Assembly: GCA_015680685.1 (NCBI GenBank)
Contig: MNCI01034266.1
Span: forward strand, 258,979-322,978
Direction of reading: 5' to 3'
DNA: 64,000 nt
Source of the DNA: Gnetum montanum
Lineage: Eukaryota; Streptophyta; Gnetopsida; Gnetales; Gnetaceae
Position 1 is the first letter of the stretch. Every line of letters starts with the position of its first letter. Both the position numbers and the translations under genes were made by a program. Below the pieces are notes generated by a model. It made no database searches and was not told the origin of the DNA. It saw only the letters and a list, made by a program, of their open reading frames with translations. Shown here piece after piece: positions 1 to 12,139 of the stretch.

Positions 1-1185
1 CGAGCCAAGTACTGTATGGAGATCAATGGGCAACTTTACAAAGTATGTCCCGATGGCTTGGTTTGATGGTGTGTTCCCAATATAGATCAACTATGAGTTC
101 ACCAAGATGCTCACGAGGGTCCTTGTGGGGGTCATTATGCTGGGAGATGAACGACCATCAAGATCCTGCTTGCAGGATATTATTGACCTACATTATTTCA
201 GGATGCCCAACGTTTTGTCCAATTTTGTGAGCATTGTCAACGTGATGGGGAAATGACTGCTAGAATGGAGGGTTTGCAATAATGGATTCAACCTTTAGAA
301 ACCTTTGACATATGGGGAATTACTTTTATGGGGCCTATTACACCGATGTCCAATGGAAAAGCCTACATTGTTGTTGTTGTTAACTATTTTACCAAGTGGG
401 TAGAAGCAACCACTGTTGCGGACTGTACATCATCTACTACTTCATGATTTGTTCAACAACAAATCGTAAATAGGTTTGGTGTGACTTGTACACTTATTTT
501 TGACAATGGTACACATTTCATAGGTGCAACTTTTTAAAAGTTAATGTAATTCTTAGGAGTTGAGCATAAATTGACTACACCATATTATCCTCGAGTGAAT
601 GGTCAAGCCAAAGTCACCAATAGGGAGATCATAAAAATATTAACACAAACCATTAGTAAGTATAGGCGAGACTAGAGCACCAAACTGAACGATGCTCTCT
701 AGGCATATCGTCCCACATGAAAACTTCCTATAGGATACTCTCCCTATGAGTTAGTGTATGGTAAAATTTTGATGCTTCCTATTCAAGCAGAGCTCCGTAC
801 ACTATCCATAGCATGTGACCTTAACCTTGACCTCAATCTAGCACAAAAAGAATAGTTAATGAACCTTAACTTGCTAGATGAGAATAAAATAGTCACCTTA
901 TCATCCAATGAACTACACAAGGCCTTTAACAAACAATGTCATGACCTAAGGATTAGGAAAGTCAAATAACAACTAGGAGATAAGGTTCTTTATTGGAATC
1001 CCACACATATACCACAAGGAACTAAATTTCAAATGTTATGGGAAGGACCTTATATCATTCATGAAACTTTTCCTTCAGGGGCCATGATGATCTACAAACC
1101 TGAAAGCCTAAATAAGAAGTTATTGGTCAACATCCAACAAACCAAACCTTTCCATGAGCCTAAAATAGCCAATACTAATACTACC
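1..1185 (+). pseudogene. int: Ty3/gypsy integrase relic, 3' end of pol
   Basis: Decayed integrase of a Ty3/gypsy LTR retrotransposon, the enzyme that joins element cDNA to host DNA. In order one reads an HHCC zinc-binding region (GGHYAGR, then CEHCQRDGE near 230-255), a core with the block NYFTKWVEA near 385-412, the second catalytic Asp in FDNGTHF near 500, the Glu-region block NGQAKVTN near 600, and a C-terminal part ending WEGPY...VNIQQTKPFHEP near 1155. The usual first catalytic Asp (GIDFMGP) reads GITFMGP here. Several in-frame stops (at about 282, 446 and 536) and no ATG show it is dead. The 5' part lies outside the window. The family is certain; the lineage inside gypsy is less so. Confidence 0.88.
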
Positions 1186-2996
1186 TCTATTGGTAGACAA
1201 CCTTGTTCATTATTTCATATCTCCTCCTTCTAGTTCAATCATGGGGGAAACGACCACCAATGCTAACCATTTTAAGCCCTCAGTTCCTTTGCCCTTTTTT
1301 TTACACATTTATCATCTTTACTTATTTTTGTTTTACACCATCATTAACATTTTTACTATTTCTTTGTTTGATTTATTCTTATTCATAACATAATAAGTGC
1401 TCACGATGGTGGGTTGTATTATAATAAGTGTTGATTGCTAATATTTGATTTTTACCTTTGACTTTCAATGTTGATGCTAAGATATGGTTTTTTTTTATAA
1501 AATAGGCAATGAGTCCACGTCACTTGATTATCCATACAACTCTATGGTCTCCCTTATTTTGGAAATGTATTGTCCCTTTTTTACGTAAACTTATGAATGA
1601 ATTGGTACCTTCATACTCTTCAAACCAAGGAAAGATTCAAATGGATGGAAAAGGATGTGACCTCAAGGGGATTCGACGCATTTGTGTTGGCTATTCTCTT
1701 AGGTACTTGGATTTTTTTCAAAGGTTTTTCACCATCCTACTCTTGACCAAATATCAGGAAGTTGACTAAATCAAATAAGTATTTGCATGGTGTGGTCCTC
1801 ACATTCAAAAAAAAAAAAACTAGTGAGAATTCAAAGCACACCCCTTAGACATAATAAAGAAACATGGGCTACAAGCACTGGTTATGGCATTGGAAAGACA
1901 TGTTACCCATGCTTGAAGGTTCCCTCTAACTAAAGCCCTTTCTCACTTCTTGCTTCTTCTCTTGTTGGGATGGTGGTGGCTTTGTGAACACAATCTTGTT
2001 ACTTTGGGAGGATGGGTTGGTCAAGTGTGTTGATGCACAGTCATTGGATGTGGATAGTTGAATCTAGATTTGGACAGAATTTTATTAAGTCACCTTAACC
2101 ACGTATTACAAAAGGGACCTTACACCACCTTAATTTTGGGATTACATTCCATTCTCTCCTCTTTTTCCATATTGCTTTCCACATTCCGCCTCAGTACTAG
2201 TTTTATGATGAGTCTATGTCTTGGTTGATGCATTGTTAGTCTTTGGTAAAACTCTTGTGGCTAATTTATTAACCTTTTTTTCCATATGTCATTCTAAGAG
2301 CCTATGGACTCTTTGGTTTTTAGGTTTGTCAGGGCATTCAGGGCATGAGCCTACTTTGGGGAGGACTCACTAGCATTCATTTTTATGCTATTATTAAGCT
2401 TGTTCCCTTCAACATTTCTCGCAACCAACTATTTCTCATTCACCCCATCTATAACATCCATTTTTGCTTTTGTTTTATTGGATTTACCATTTTTATTTAT
2501 CTTATCCTTTTTTTCTTTAATGTTTTCAACCCTATTGCTACTGGAGGTTCACTCTTAGTCGTGGGGGCCCTGTCACAATTTTTTTCATTCCATAATTATC
2601 TTACCCCTACACCTTGGGTAGTTATCAATCATAAACCTCTAACCTAGTATCTACCATACCCACAACCTAGCCAATGTACTTTATATTGAGGCAAGGTATC
2701 AGCTACATTAGGTTTTATCTACCCTTGCTAATTCATGAGTGTGTTGTATGATCAGATGGTGATTACACAAACAATGGACTGGGATAAGAGGGAGCACTCA
2801 GGATGGATTGGAGCTGGAGTACTTATGCAAGGAACAAGCTTCGACATGTGGCTATGGATGAACAATGGTGTGCACAGTTTTGACATCAATAGCAATGCAT
2901 CTCATTTTCTCTCTCTCTCTCTCTCTCTCTCTTCAAGTTATTAAATGAGGATCTAGATGTCATCTATGTATAGTGTTCACCACAATGGGCATGAAT
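1186..2996. other. Non-coding remnant between integrase relic and next LTR
   Basis: No coding homology recognised. The stretch is AT-rich with pyrimidine-rich runs, an A-run at about 1807-1819 and a TC microsatellite near its end. It may be the 3' untranslated part of the element whose integrase precedes it, but I could not place a polypurine tract or LTR boundary. Small open frames here show no conserved motif. Confidence 0.4.
2908..2933. repeat. (TC)n microsatellite
   Basis: About 13 perfect TC dinucleotide units in a pyrimidine-rich context. Confidence 0.95.
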
Positions 2997-3122
2997 ACTA
3001 ATGCTATAATATATTTGTCGATCCATTCCCTGGGCACTTTGAGTCTATCATCCCATGTNGACTAATGCTATAATATATTTGTCGATCCATTCCCTGGGCA
3101 CTTTGAGTCTATCATCCCATGT
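2997..3122. repeat. 62-bp exact direct duplication around a single N
   Basis: Positions 2997-3058 and 3061-3122 are identical over 62 bp and are separated only by an N (3059) and one base. This looks like two contig ends with an unmerged overlap, not a biological tandem repeat. The 53755 site has the same form. Confidence 0.9.
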
Positions 3123-3179
3123 CATCATTAGTTTTCATTTAGTTAATAATCCCATACCTTCCCAATATTTTGTATGAAA

Positions 3180-3212
3180 CTCGAGGATGCGTTTTCATTA
3201 GTTGTGGGGGTA
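3180..3212 (+). other. 3' end of a gypsy coding region and polypurine tract
   Basis: A CTCGAGGATG-like end-of-pol word followed by a G-rich tract (GTTGTGGGGGTA) sits directly before a TG-starting LTR. Many plant gypsy elements, chromoviruses in particular, have this arrangement. It indicates a plus-strand element different from the larger families in the rest of the window. Confidence 0.5.
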
Positions 3213-3631
3213 TGATGAATTGTGATATCAGGGCCATGATATCGTGTCCATGATATCGAGTCCATGATATCAAATCCTACCAAGTGATATTGGACATCTG
3301 ATATCAAGACCTGTCTTCTTACCTATAAATAAGAGGTGGGTGCACTTGGTTTGGTAGTTAGTTCTTAGTCCCTTACCCAAACTCTTGCAGTTTCTCCCTC
3401 TCAAAGTTAGAATTATTTCTGAGTGCCTGCAATAGAAGTCTCAAAGTGAATGGATCTTTATTTGAGCATTGTGTACCTAAGCACACCTTGTGTCTGGAAA
3501 TAAAGATAAACTTTGTGATAAACCTTGCAGCATTCAGAATAGCTTATATCTCATCCTTAATGCTATTTACAATTTTTTAATGCTTTCATTAGTTAATTAA
3601 TGTTGATTTTATTGATAGGTTAATTTTCACA
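3213..3631 (+). mobile_element. Short LTR (about 420 bp) of a second gypsy family
   Basis: Begins with TGATGAATTG just after a polypurine tract. It contains a U3 array of GATATC words, a TATA box at 3324-3331 and an AATAAAG signal near 3500. The 3' boundary is not fixed: I chose a CA near 3631. No second copy of this LTR is in the window, so it is either the 3' LTR of an element truncated on its left or a solo LTR. Confidence 0.5.
3324..3331 (+). promoter_or_regulatory. TATA box of the short LTR
   Basis: TATAAATA about 110 bp after the LTR start, downstream of a cluster of GATATC words. The position suits a U3 promoter. Confidence 0.55.
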
Positions 3632-5009
3632 AGTAAGCACACTAACTATGACCACTTTGAGCATGCATTGAACACTTGGTAACCTAGTAACAATTAGTGT
3701 TTGGTAATCCTAGTAGTGTTGCACTAATTTAGGATGTGTATGGAAAGTGGGAACGGATGCTAGTGTTAGGACTAGTTAGAGCCTAGGTTATTATTTAATT
3801 TAAATTAGTTATTCAATCAATTCACTTCTTCCCTATTAGCACCAGGACATAAAACATAAAAAGCATAAAAATCATATACCTCAAGTTTACTTAACCATAC
3901 AATCATGCCATACAAGTAAGCTTGGGAAGACAATGATTGCCTAATCCATCCTTGTTCTGTGAAGGGGCATAAGAACTTGGTCCTTGGAGTTCGAAAAGAT
4001 CATGTGTAATGCTCGTATTTGTATGGTTGAGTGTCGGGGGTACCTCGCTTTTCATTAGTGGGGGATATGGGGAATTTACCCCTTACTAGAAATGGAATAT
4101 TGGAAACATTGGCTACAAACCTCATCCATGTTGGCCTCTTAATTGCCTCTATGTCAGGTATGGTAGGCAAGGTGGGAAGGAAGAAGAGGGGTGAGATAGT
4201 GGAATTCTCACACCTTCTTATTTCAATGTTGGAGAAAGGGGAAAAAGTTTGAAGTGAAAATGGAAACTTGACAGTTTTGAAAGAAGGTTTTGGCAAGCTA
4301 TCAACTTTTACCACAAAGGAGGAAAGTGTAGGCTTGGTCGGTATGGTAACCAACGTTAGTTTAGTAGCAAAAAATGTGGTAGAAAAAATTAGATGGTTAT
4401 TAAGGCTTCCATGCTAGCTTTGATCTAGAAATTCACAATAGATGTTGTAAAATTTCAACATCCAAACCAACTACAACTTCCATGTTGAGGTTTCTAGTAT
4501 AGGTGGGTAAAGGCAGCATTGGATTAGTAACAAACCTCACCAACACTAGCCTTCCAACTACTTCCATGTTGGGTATGGCAAAGTGGGGAAAGAAGACACC
4601 TCCTACTTTAACATTGATGAGGGGAAGGCTAAAAACCAAAGTGGAAAGTTGGTGTTAGCTAACTACTAATTCTCTCAGCTTGAAAAAAATGGGAGGTGGG
4701 GGGTGGGGGTGTGAAGGGAAGCCAACTTATGGAAGAGCTGAACCACCTAGTTTAGAAGCTAGAGAATAAAGCTTTGGCATTAAAAAGGAAAACTAGGGTA
4801 GAAATATCAATGATAGCTTTGGGTTGTAAAATTCACAACAAGTGCTATGGAAAGCAAAAACCTAACCACCTACAACTTCCATGTTGTAGTTTTGGTCATA
4901 AAGGGGAAAATCACAACATTGATTCTTCAAAGGTTTTGGTTGAAAAAATCAAGGAAAAGCTTGCAAATGGTAATAAAAAGAACAGATCTAGTCATAGAAT
5001 TTAGGTGAA
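3632..5009. other. Non-coding stretch left of LTR a
   Basis: No recognisable coding domain on either strand. It contains degenerate words such as TTCCATGTTG and CCTCACC that resemble the word-rich leaders of the Tat-like elements. Because PBS and LTR a follow on the right, this may be the leader of the minus-strand element whose 5' LTR is LTR a; gag was not found. Confidence 0.35.
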
Positions 5010-5029
5010 GGCCCTTCTTCTAGTGCTAA
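5010..5029 (-). other. Primer-binding-site remnant of LTR a
   Basis: On the minus strand this reads TTAGCACTAGAAGAAGGGCC, directly next to the inner end of LTR a. The same word (consensus TTGGYRCTAGAAGNAGGGCC) lies beside the LTRs at 15915, 30110, 32179 and 59254, which supports its identity as the PBS. Confidence 0.6.
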
Positions 5030-5036
5030 GAAAAAT

Positions 5037-6994
5037 TATTATGACCAAAAACCTCAATTGCTGGAAAAAGCAAGGATCCTTAGTGTAGCAGTTCTGCAAC
5101 CCTGAATCATGAGGGCCTTCATGAGAAAAAATGAGATTTGAGGTGCCCTAGCTAGTTTGGCAGATCAACTAGGGACATATGAAATGAAAAATGTGAGAAT
5201 AAAAGGAAACAAAATGGAAAAGTGATAGTAGATTTGAAATAATTCATAGATGATAAACAAATATATTTCTTATAAAAAATCCAAAATTTAAAACTTTATT
5301 GAGAAATAAAATAAATAATGAGTTTGAGAAATATGTACAAATGGTGCCTAAGTGGGTAGCAAAAGGGGGTTCATTAGTGTAGGAGTTCAAAGCTTATTGA
5401 AGTTGATGGGATCTACTCTCTGATCTAGGTACTAAGCCACTCCTCATTCTATTGAACCTTCCTTAATTTCTACAACCTCAAATCTACCAACTGGATCATT
5501 TCTAAGGATGAGAAAAGTGAAAAATTTGGATGTTAGATTGCTCCACGTTGGGGTTTGGGAATCCTAGAAGTGCAATGTTGACATAAAAAATTCACAAATA
5601 TCAAGGCTATAATGGTTCCATGCTGGGATTCAAGAGAATGCAAGTATGAACACATGAAAGGGCTCTTGAGTATCTGAGAATGCCCTAAGTGTGAAATTAT
5701 GAACAATGTTGGCTATATGCCAAAAATTGCTTGATAATGTTGAACTTGCTCCAAATTTTGAAACCTCTAAATGGTGTTGGAGGATGGGTTTAATAGGTTC
5801 TTTGGGCCATGAATGGGGCTAGAAAATGACTATGATTTGGTGACAAAAATGGCTACAAATTGACTATAAATTGGCTACCAAATTTAGGTGAAATGGATGC
5901 CCAAATTTGGGGGGTTACCATTCATAGTAAGTGCTTCCCCACATGGCCATTCCATTTGCTATAAATAGTAATTGAGGAACAACTTCCATGCTAGAGATGA
6001 ATCTTCTATGCTGAGCTTTCCACCATGCTTATTGAAGTGGCTGGTCAATGTTGAAGTGCATGAAGTCACAAATTTTTGCTTTTGTGGCTTTCACGCTGGG
6101 GGTTGTAATTTTCCACATTAGGGATGAAGACTCAACATTTTGGGGAAACTTCCATGCTAATTGGAGAAGGTTTCTAGGTTGTGCATGTGGTCTCCACGTT
6201 GAAGGGGGAAAGTTTCCAAAACCCCCACACTTCCACTCTGGGGTTAGGTGAGATCTACCCCCTACATGTGTTTCCAGTGTAGAAAAATGTATACCCCTCA
6301 TAAAACCCATCAAATTACCATTTTTGGCATTCCAAAAGGCATTTTGACCACCAAGCCCAAATATATACACTAGGTGACTATTTTCAGTTGGGAAATGAGG
6401 CTTTGACTACTTATGAGGCATTTTTAGCCCCAAGAGTATAAAGTATGTGAAATTTCCCACTAAAGGTTATAATTTTCACATTCATAATGAAGTTTTACCT
6501 TAGGTTTCATGGGATTAAAGCTACATGATGAAGATTGGATATAACATGGAAATTTTTATGGTGTTTTATATGGGGGTGAAGGTCAACCACTCTAGGCTAG
6601 GTTACCCTCCTTTCCATACTAGGGGTAGGTGAGTTCCATCCCCTTACACTTCTCCATGCTAGCTGTGAAGTCTCCTCGCTAGCTTACCCTCTTGCAGGGG
6701 GTGTGTCTATGTAGAAAAATGTGTACCCCCCATAAAACCCATAAAATTTCCATTTTTGGCATTTCAAAAGGCATTTTTGATTTCCCCAAGCCCAAATATA
6801 GACATTAGTTGAATTGTTTCATTTAGGGAATGAGGCTGTGGTTACTTATGAAGCATTTCTTAGCCCCAAAAGTATGACACATGTGAGATTTCTCCTATAT
6901 GGGTTACAACCCTCACATTTATAATAAAATATTATCTCAGGTTTCATGGAATGGGATTACAAAGGTTTCAACATGTAAATTTGATGGTGTTTTA
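5037..6994 (-). mobile_element. LTR a (about 1.95 kb), Tat-like, minus orientation
   Basis: The left end carries TATGACCAAAAAC, matching the TG-ACC-AAAAA ends of related LTRs, and the right end carries GGTGTTTTA, a decayed GTGTTTCA. An inner block near 5110-5170 (GAGGTGCCCTAGC, then CAACTAGGGAC) matches the same block in the LTRs at 7.5, 17.9, 30.1, 37.3 and 59.3 kb. The PBS lies on its left, so it served as the 5' LTR of a minus-strand element. Its right end runs straight into a protease scrap, so the junction is rearranged. Confidence 0.72.
6265..6994. repeat. Direct duplication of the U3 end inside LTR a
   Basis: A segment of about 290 bp (6265-6560) recurs at about 6700-6994: both contain CATAAAACCCAT, GGCATT(T/C)CAAAAGGCATTTT, AATGAGGCT and GGTTTCATGG, ending in a GGTGTTTT word. 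The duplication lengthens LTR a relative to LTRs b and c. Confidence 0.75.
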
Positions 6995-7009
6995 GTAGTT
7001 GTTGCTTAG

Positions 7010-7440
7010 GTATTCTCAGTTAAGCATGGCTTGTCAACAATGGAAGATGGTATCACATTAGTTGCTTCCCCATCATCCACATGAACATGATGGACCTTGT
7101 ATTTATCAACATGTATAGTAATGAGAAGAGGAGTGAATAACACCTATTTATTTTTAGAGTCAATCTTCACTTCACTATCATGATAGATTAGCATGGGTTA
7201 ATGCCCATTTTCCCTAAGTAAAACTTGCTTGATAATAGAGTGAATTGATTCTTTGTTGATGGACATGTATTTTCTCATAGGAATAGAGGTTACCACTTGA
7301 GCTAGTGCATCTTTATGAGCCAGAGAAGTCATGAATAGGTCAGACATGTTCAATGATGTGTTCTTTTGTTTCAATGATCATTTGGCTTGTCCAATTATTG
7401 CAAGGAAAATCTTTTCCTTGGCATGTGATATTTCAGCCTT
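7010..7440 (-). pseudogene. pro: Retropepsin-like protease fragment
   Basis: The minus strand encodes KNTSLNMSDLF, then VHHVHVDDGEATNVIP around the active site, then a TTTKTPSNL block. The full-length copies at 26.3-26.95 and 55.1-56.05 kb have the same order. In a Tat-like element this aspartic protease would process Gag-Pol. The catalytic triplet reads DDG instead of the usual D-S/T-G, as in the better preserved copy. The C-terminal half is missing because LTR a begins at once on the left. The N-terminal end joins LTR b without any gag. Confidence 0.75.
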
Positions 7441-7460
7441 TTAGCATGAGAAATTGTAGT

Positions 7461-8844
7461 GTCTAGAAAATTTAGTCACTAGAAAACTAAAAATCCAAGG
7501 TACAATAGCCTAAACTTGGATCCTAAGGGCCTCTAAGAAATAGGATCCAAAGTATCTTGGATGGTTTGGTTGATCATCCAGGGACTTAAGAAGTGTAAAT
7601 GGAAAAATGAAAATTGTAGATTCAATAAGAAATAAACACAAAATTAAAATTGAAATAAAAATTTCACTACAAATGAACTAGAAAACTTTATTACAATAGC
7701 AAAAATGCTCAAAGTTTAGAGTTTGAAAAAGGTACATATTATGTGCTTAAATGCATAAGAAAATTGTTTGTATGGATCTTGAAGCTTGTTGAAGCTAATA
7801 GGTTATGTTCTATAGTTGAAATCCATGATCTAGATACTTCCCAACTCCAACCTATTACAACTTCTTGTTGGTTTCTGTTCAAATATGCAACTTTGACTAT
7901 TGGTGGTGTAAACCAATGGTGCAAGCTCTTGTTCCAATAGTACTACGCTAAGGGTCTTTGGTACTTAGCATAGATGAAAAAATGAAATTCAAGTTTTTAA
8001 GGTCATAAATTACTATTAATTACAAATGTTTCAAACTAAATCTTTTCAAAACTTGAATAATGTATTTGAGTTTAGCTTTTATAAGCTTAGAGGTTGCTGA
8101 TTTCATGCTGCAAATTTGTGCCACGATTGCTAACATATTGGTGTTTATTTGTAGGTGTAACAACTATGATTTCTAGTAGAGTTGACCATTTATGGCAAGT
8201 TGTGATACACCAAAGTCATCAAAATTTATCCATATACTAAAAATAGTAAATGGGTTTTGGTTACTACATTGGTATTCACCTCAACTATGTTGGTCATGGA
8301 GGACTATGTTGGCATTTGTTAAAATCGACTAGAAATGTGATGACTATGCTAGCCATACTATAGCTACTAGAAATCCATAATGACTATGTTGGTCATGCTG
8401 CCATCATTGGAAAATGTCATTACTATGCTAGCCATTGCTAAAAAACCTAACAACTCCAACATTTTATGTGTGTAGCTATGCTAGGTTTTGTGGTGACTAT
8501 GTTGAGCTTTGTTGGAAAAGTAAAAATCCAATGCCATCTATGCTATGGTAGGTGGTTCCAACGGAGTTGAGGCTATATCCCTATAAAAACCCATGAAAAT
8601 GTAAAATTTGGTAGTCTGCAAGGCATGTTTAGCCTTCCCAAGCCCATGTATAGATATAAAATTGCTTTTTTCACATGAAAAGTGAGGCAGTAGTAACTTA
8701 TGAGGCATTTTTTAGTCTTAAAAAGTTTAAGAAAGCAAGATTTTAGTTCATGGGCTACCAACTTAGCATTTAAAATAAGATCTTGCCTCAAGTTGGTTGG
8801 TGAAGGTTACAAGTTACAACATGTGTTTTTTAGCTAGTGTTTCA
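7461..8844 (-). mobile_element. LTR b (about 1.4 kb), minus orientation
   Basis: It ends at 8844 in GTGTTTCA, followed by a reverse-complement polypurine tract (TTGGCCTCTCTTTGTTG), so the internal region of its element lies to the right and this was the 3' LTR. The inner block CTTGGATCC...GGGACTTA near 7505-7590 is diagnostic. The same LTR, inverted, is found at 14473-15900. The left boundary is approximate. Word-rich DNA (GACTATGTTGG, ATGCTAGCC) lies at 8270-8560. Confidence 0.78.
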
Positions 8845-10059
8845 TTGGCCTCTCTTTGTTGATGTTTGGAGGATTGACTTGAGAGATATTGATAAAGAAT
8901 ACAAAACATCACTACAAGCCTATCACTAATGTTTCCTCTTCATCCTTGATCTTGTAGTGTCAAACCATGCAAAAGAGTGCTTGTGATAATGGGATAAGGT
9001 TTTGATGGGGTAGTAAACTTTGTAGGTTATATTTTTTGGATAAAGAAATGGTCATGAGGATTAATAATGAGTTCCATAGGTTGACATTATAGCTACGATA
9101 TGGCAATGACATGTTGAATAATCAATAAGGTCTTTGCACTTTATGCTTTGAAGTGTTGTTCAATGTTTTTGAGGAATGAACACATCACTCCAAGGTTTCT
9201 TTGGCCATTAGGCTTCTCCCTTTATATGTTTGGAGCCATTGATTTGTCTTTTGATCCTTTTTGTCTATTTAGCTTCTTGGAAATTTGCTTATACAATCTT
9301 TTTGTATGAAGCCTTCATTGGATTTCAGTGTCAAGGCTATGTTTGATTTTGTTTTCTTATTGAATGAGACATGTTACATTCAATGGACTTGATGGTGGAG
9401 CATGACGAAGAAGATATCAATTGGTCATAATGCATGTGTTAGATGTAGGTCAACATTATTATTTAAGATAAGGAATGTCATAATCATGCTATACGTTTAG
9501 GGTTAAGGAGAGGTAATGGAAGTGAAATGGAATAAGCACTCGTGGTATGAAAGGACAAACTTACCAAATCTTGCACATTGAGGTCGCATGGTAACTTGTT
9601 GCTGTAATGAGTTGCACCTTTGTGATGACATTAGGCTTCATCCTACAAGCACAACTCCATGAGAACAACAAAGAAAGATGAAGAAAACATGTTGTCACAA
9701 TACAAAGCATATTACTATATGAAAGAATTAGCAAACTAGGCCACTAAAATTACAATCGATTCACACAAAAGGAATATGCATCTTGCACAATAGTTATAAA
9801 TCTTTTCAGTCAATTTTTCATGCAAAAAGAGGTGAACAAAATAATGATGGATCACTTGTTGTAGACCATTAGAGTTGTCAACATTGGTCATCCTTCCCTA
9901 CCTATCAATAATAATAAACAATAATATAAGAAAACATGTGAGTGTTAGATGTAGTTAGGGCTATGTGATGAATTTGATGTTGCATAATAAGGGTTTGGTG
10001 TTGTCATTATCAAGTTTAAATCTATTGATGAACTTGGTTTGGTGTGTTTTCTCCTAAAA
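8845..10059 (-). other. 3' internal region of the minus-strand element, pol deleted
   Basis: Polypurine tract at 8845-8862 (minus strand CAACAAAGAGAGGCC), then about 1.2 kb without coding homology up to the pre-RT remnant. The inverted copy at 13.3-14.47 kb shares long blocks, for example the one around 9640-9700 (minus strand GTTGTGCTTGTAGGATGAAG). Both copies lack RT, RNase H and integrase between the pre-RT linker and this region. Confidence 0.6.
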
Positions 10060-10490
10060 ATTTTGGTCTAGATGGGAATTTTTTCTTAATTAGCTTGATA
10101 CTAGGATCAAGTATGATGCTATGTTACACTACGCATGGGTCAAGACCTGTCATATTTTCGTATGACTAGGCAAAGACCTTAATGTTGTCCTAAAGGACCT
10201 TTGTGATATCTTGAGCTTATTGTGGTTCTACTGAGGAACATAATTTTAGTGTTTTCTCCTTACCACTATGTTTCATGATAGGAACCTTAACTAGAGAGTC
10301 CTTGATAATGTCACTAGCCTCAAGGACTAGGTTTTTAGGCCATTCTAAAGGTTTCTCTATAGAGGCTATGTGGTCAATTGGACCCTCAAGCTCAAGATCT
10401 AGATAATTAAGGTTGATACATCTTTCAACATCACCATGAGGTTCACCTAGGTTCAATGGTAAACGGATTTGCTTCCAGGTGTCCATACTC
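10060..10490 (-). pseudogene. pol: Pre-RT linker and very start of reverse transcriptase
   Basis: The minus strand reads through LDLELEGPIDHIASI, KPLEWPKNLV, then LVKVPI and SVEPQ, and goes on to GLDP...HSIILDPSIKLI before losing homology. The plus-strand copy at 47.86-48.67 kb has the same string and continues into recognisable RT motifs, which identifies this as the segment just upstream of and entering RT. Everything after the first few RT residues is deleted. About 90 codons remain open, from a chance ATG at 10486. Confidence 0.7.
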
Positions 10491-10919
10491 TAATCCTACA
10501 TATCAACCATAAGCACATTAAATAGAACTTGGGTAAAATGAGTAAATAATTTCAAAATGATATAAAAGACTCTAGCAACTATGAATAGATCAACCAAAAC
10601 ATACTACTTCATGGTCAAATAAGATGCGAAGAAAGTCAACAAAGGATATAAGGGGTAAGTAAAGATAAATGAGATGAAATAGAGCCTACATAAGATCAAA
10701 TAAAGGCTAAAAAATGGGAACACTTGGTGGAATGGGGCTGATTGGGGCTCCAATGACCAAAAATGAAGCCAAATAACATCACAAGGCCTAAGGATGAAGG
10801 CTAATAATGTATAACAAGGTTAAACCAAGAACAAACATAGTCAGAAAAGGATAAAACAATTAAGGTAGGAAACATAAGGTAAAACATAAACAATATTGGT
10901 TAACTAGGGAAAGATTTTG

Positions 10920-11350
10920 TTGGTTTCAGGCCTTAACAGGCTATGTTACTAGTTTTAGGCCTTAGCAGGCCATGGTTTTGCAAGTTTTATGCCTTAGAGG
11001 ACCATGGTTTTGCTAGTTTTAGGCCTTAGCGGGCCATGTGATGGTTACATGGTGTCAAATGATGGTTAAACCCCATCACCTAACATCAACTAGAGGCTAG
11101 ACAAGGTTAATAGAGGTCATAAGAGAGAGAATGATGTAGACATGGTGAAATTAGAGCTAAGTAAAACTTGAATGAGGTCAACTAATGATCTCTGAAATTC
11201 AACCATGCATTACAATATCAAAACAAGTCAAAACACCATGGAACAAGGTCCAATTAGCCATGGTAGAAAACATGTGGTAAAAGGAGGTTAATATTGGTCA
11301 AATAGGACTATACCTTGCTAGTTTTAAGCCTTAGCAGGCCACGGTCCTCC
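10920..11350. repeat. GGCCTTAGCAGGCC-type short repeats
   Basis: At least five diverged copies of GTTTTAGGCCTTAGCAGGCCATGG, each with a GGCC...GGCC inverted core, at about 10930-11040 and 11310-11345. Related words occur at 11830-12130, 12470 and 47460, and a 27-bp version forms an array at 25.7-25.9 kb. Confidence 0.75.
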
Positions 11351-11829
11351 ACGTTTCAGGGCTTGGCAATGATAGTGTAGGTCTGTAGGACTAAAAGGTG
11401 AGTTTGGGCACATGTTGAGGTCATTTTAGGGCTGTTTGATGGAAAAAATTACATCTTTTCTTGTGAATACAATGGACACTCTTGTGGATTATGATAGCCA
11501 ATGTAGTTAGATAAGCCCCAACATCATTGATCATAGTAGATGGTTTTCTAGGTTCTTTGTGGCCAACTTTTGGTTCTAGATGGTTAGTATGACTATCATT
11601 GTGGATTGGGATTGAAGATTGGTTCATTTTGACTTCGTTTTCATCCTATGGAAGCTAGAAATGATGCCAAAACTAGTTACTATGCTAGTTATCATAGTCC
11701 AAGCATGCTCCAATGTAGATGCATGTGAGAAATGGGTTCATGGGGTTTCAGAGTTACTACTCATGTTCCATTAGCTTCTAGGGTAGCGTAGGGTGTGGGA
11801 AAGCTTGAATTTGACATTTTTAAGGTAAA

Positions 11830-12130
11830 AACATCTAATGAAAGTGGTTTTTGATACCTTTTCCCATTGGCCTAAAATTGGCAATTTCACAGCCCACTAA
11901 GGAATGAAATTGACAATTTCACAGCTTGCTAAGGCCTAAAACTAGCAAACTCATGACTTTCTAAGGCCTAAAATTGGTGATATTACGGCTTGTGAAGGCC
12001 TAAAACTAGCAATTTCATGGCTTGATAAGGCCTAAAGCTAGCAATTTCACCATCCACTAAGGCCTAAAACTAGCAATCTCATAGATTGCTATGGCTTAAT
12101 ATTGGTGATATTAGAGCCCACCAAGGCCTA
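11830..12130. repeat. Tandem array, about 35-40 bp unit
   Basis: About eight diverged units of AAGGCCTAAAACTAGCAA...TTTCA. This is the opposite-strand form of the GGCC/TAGCA word seen at 10.92-11.35 kb. Confidence 0.8.
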
Positions 12131-12139
12131 AAAATGGAA

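Larger units (their letters stand above)
10491..12139. other. Non-coding centre of the inverted arrangement
   Basis: No coding homology. GGCC-containing repeats flank a spacer of about 0.5 kb (11.40-11.83 kb). The left part is the inverted counterpart of 12.14-13.0 kb: blocks around 11100-11300 match 12150-12400 in reverse complement. Confidence 0.6.

Noticed and set aside
4000-4353. Minus-strand 117-codon frame
   Set aside because: Low-complexity Pro/Ser/Thr content, no recognised motif and no matching frame in related regions. Left as non-coding.
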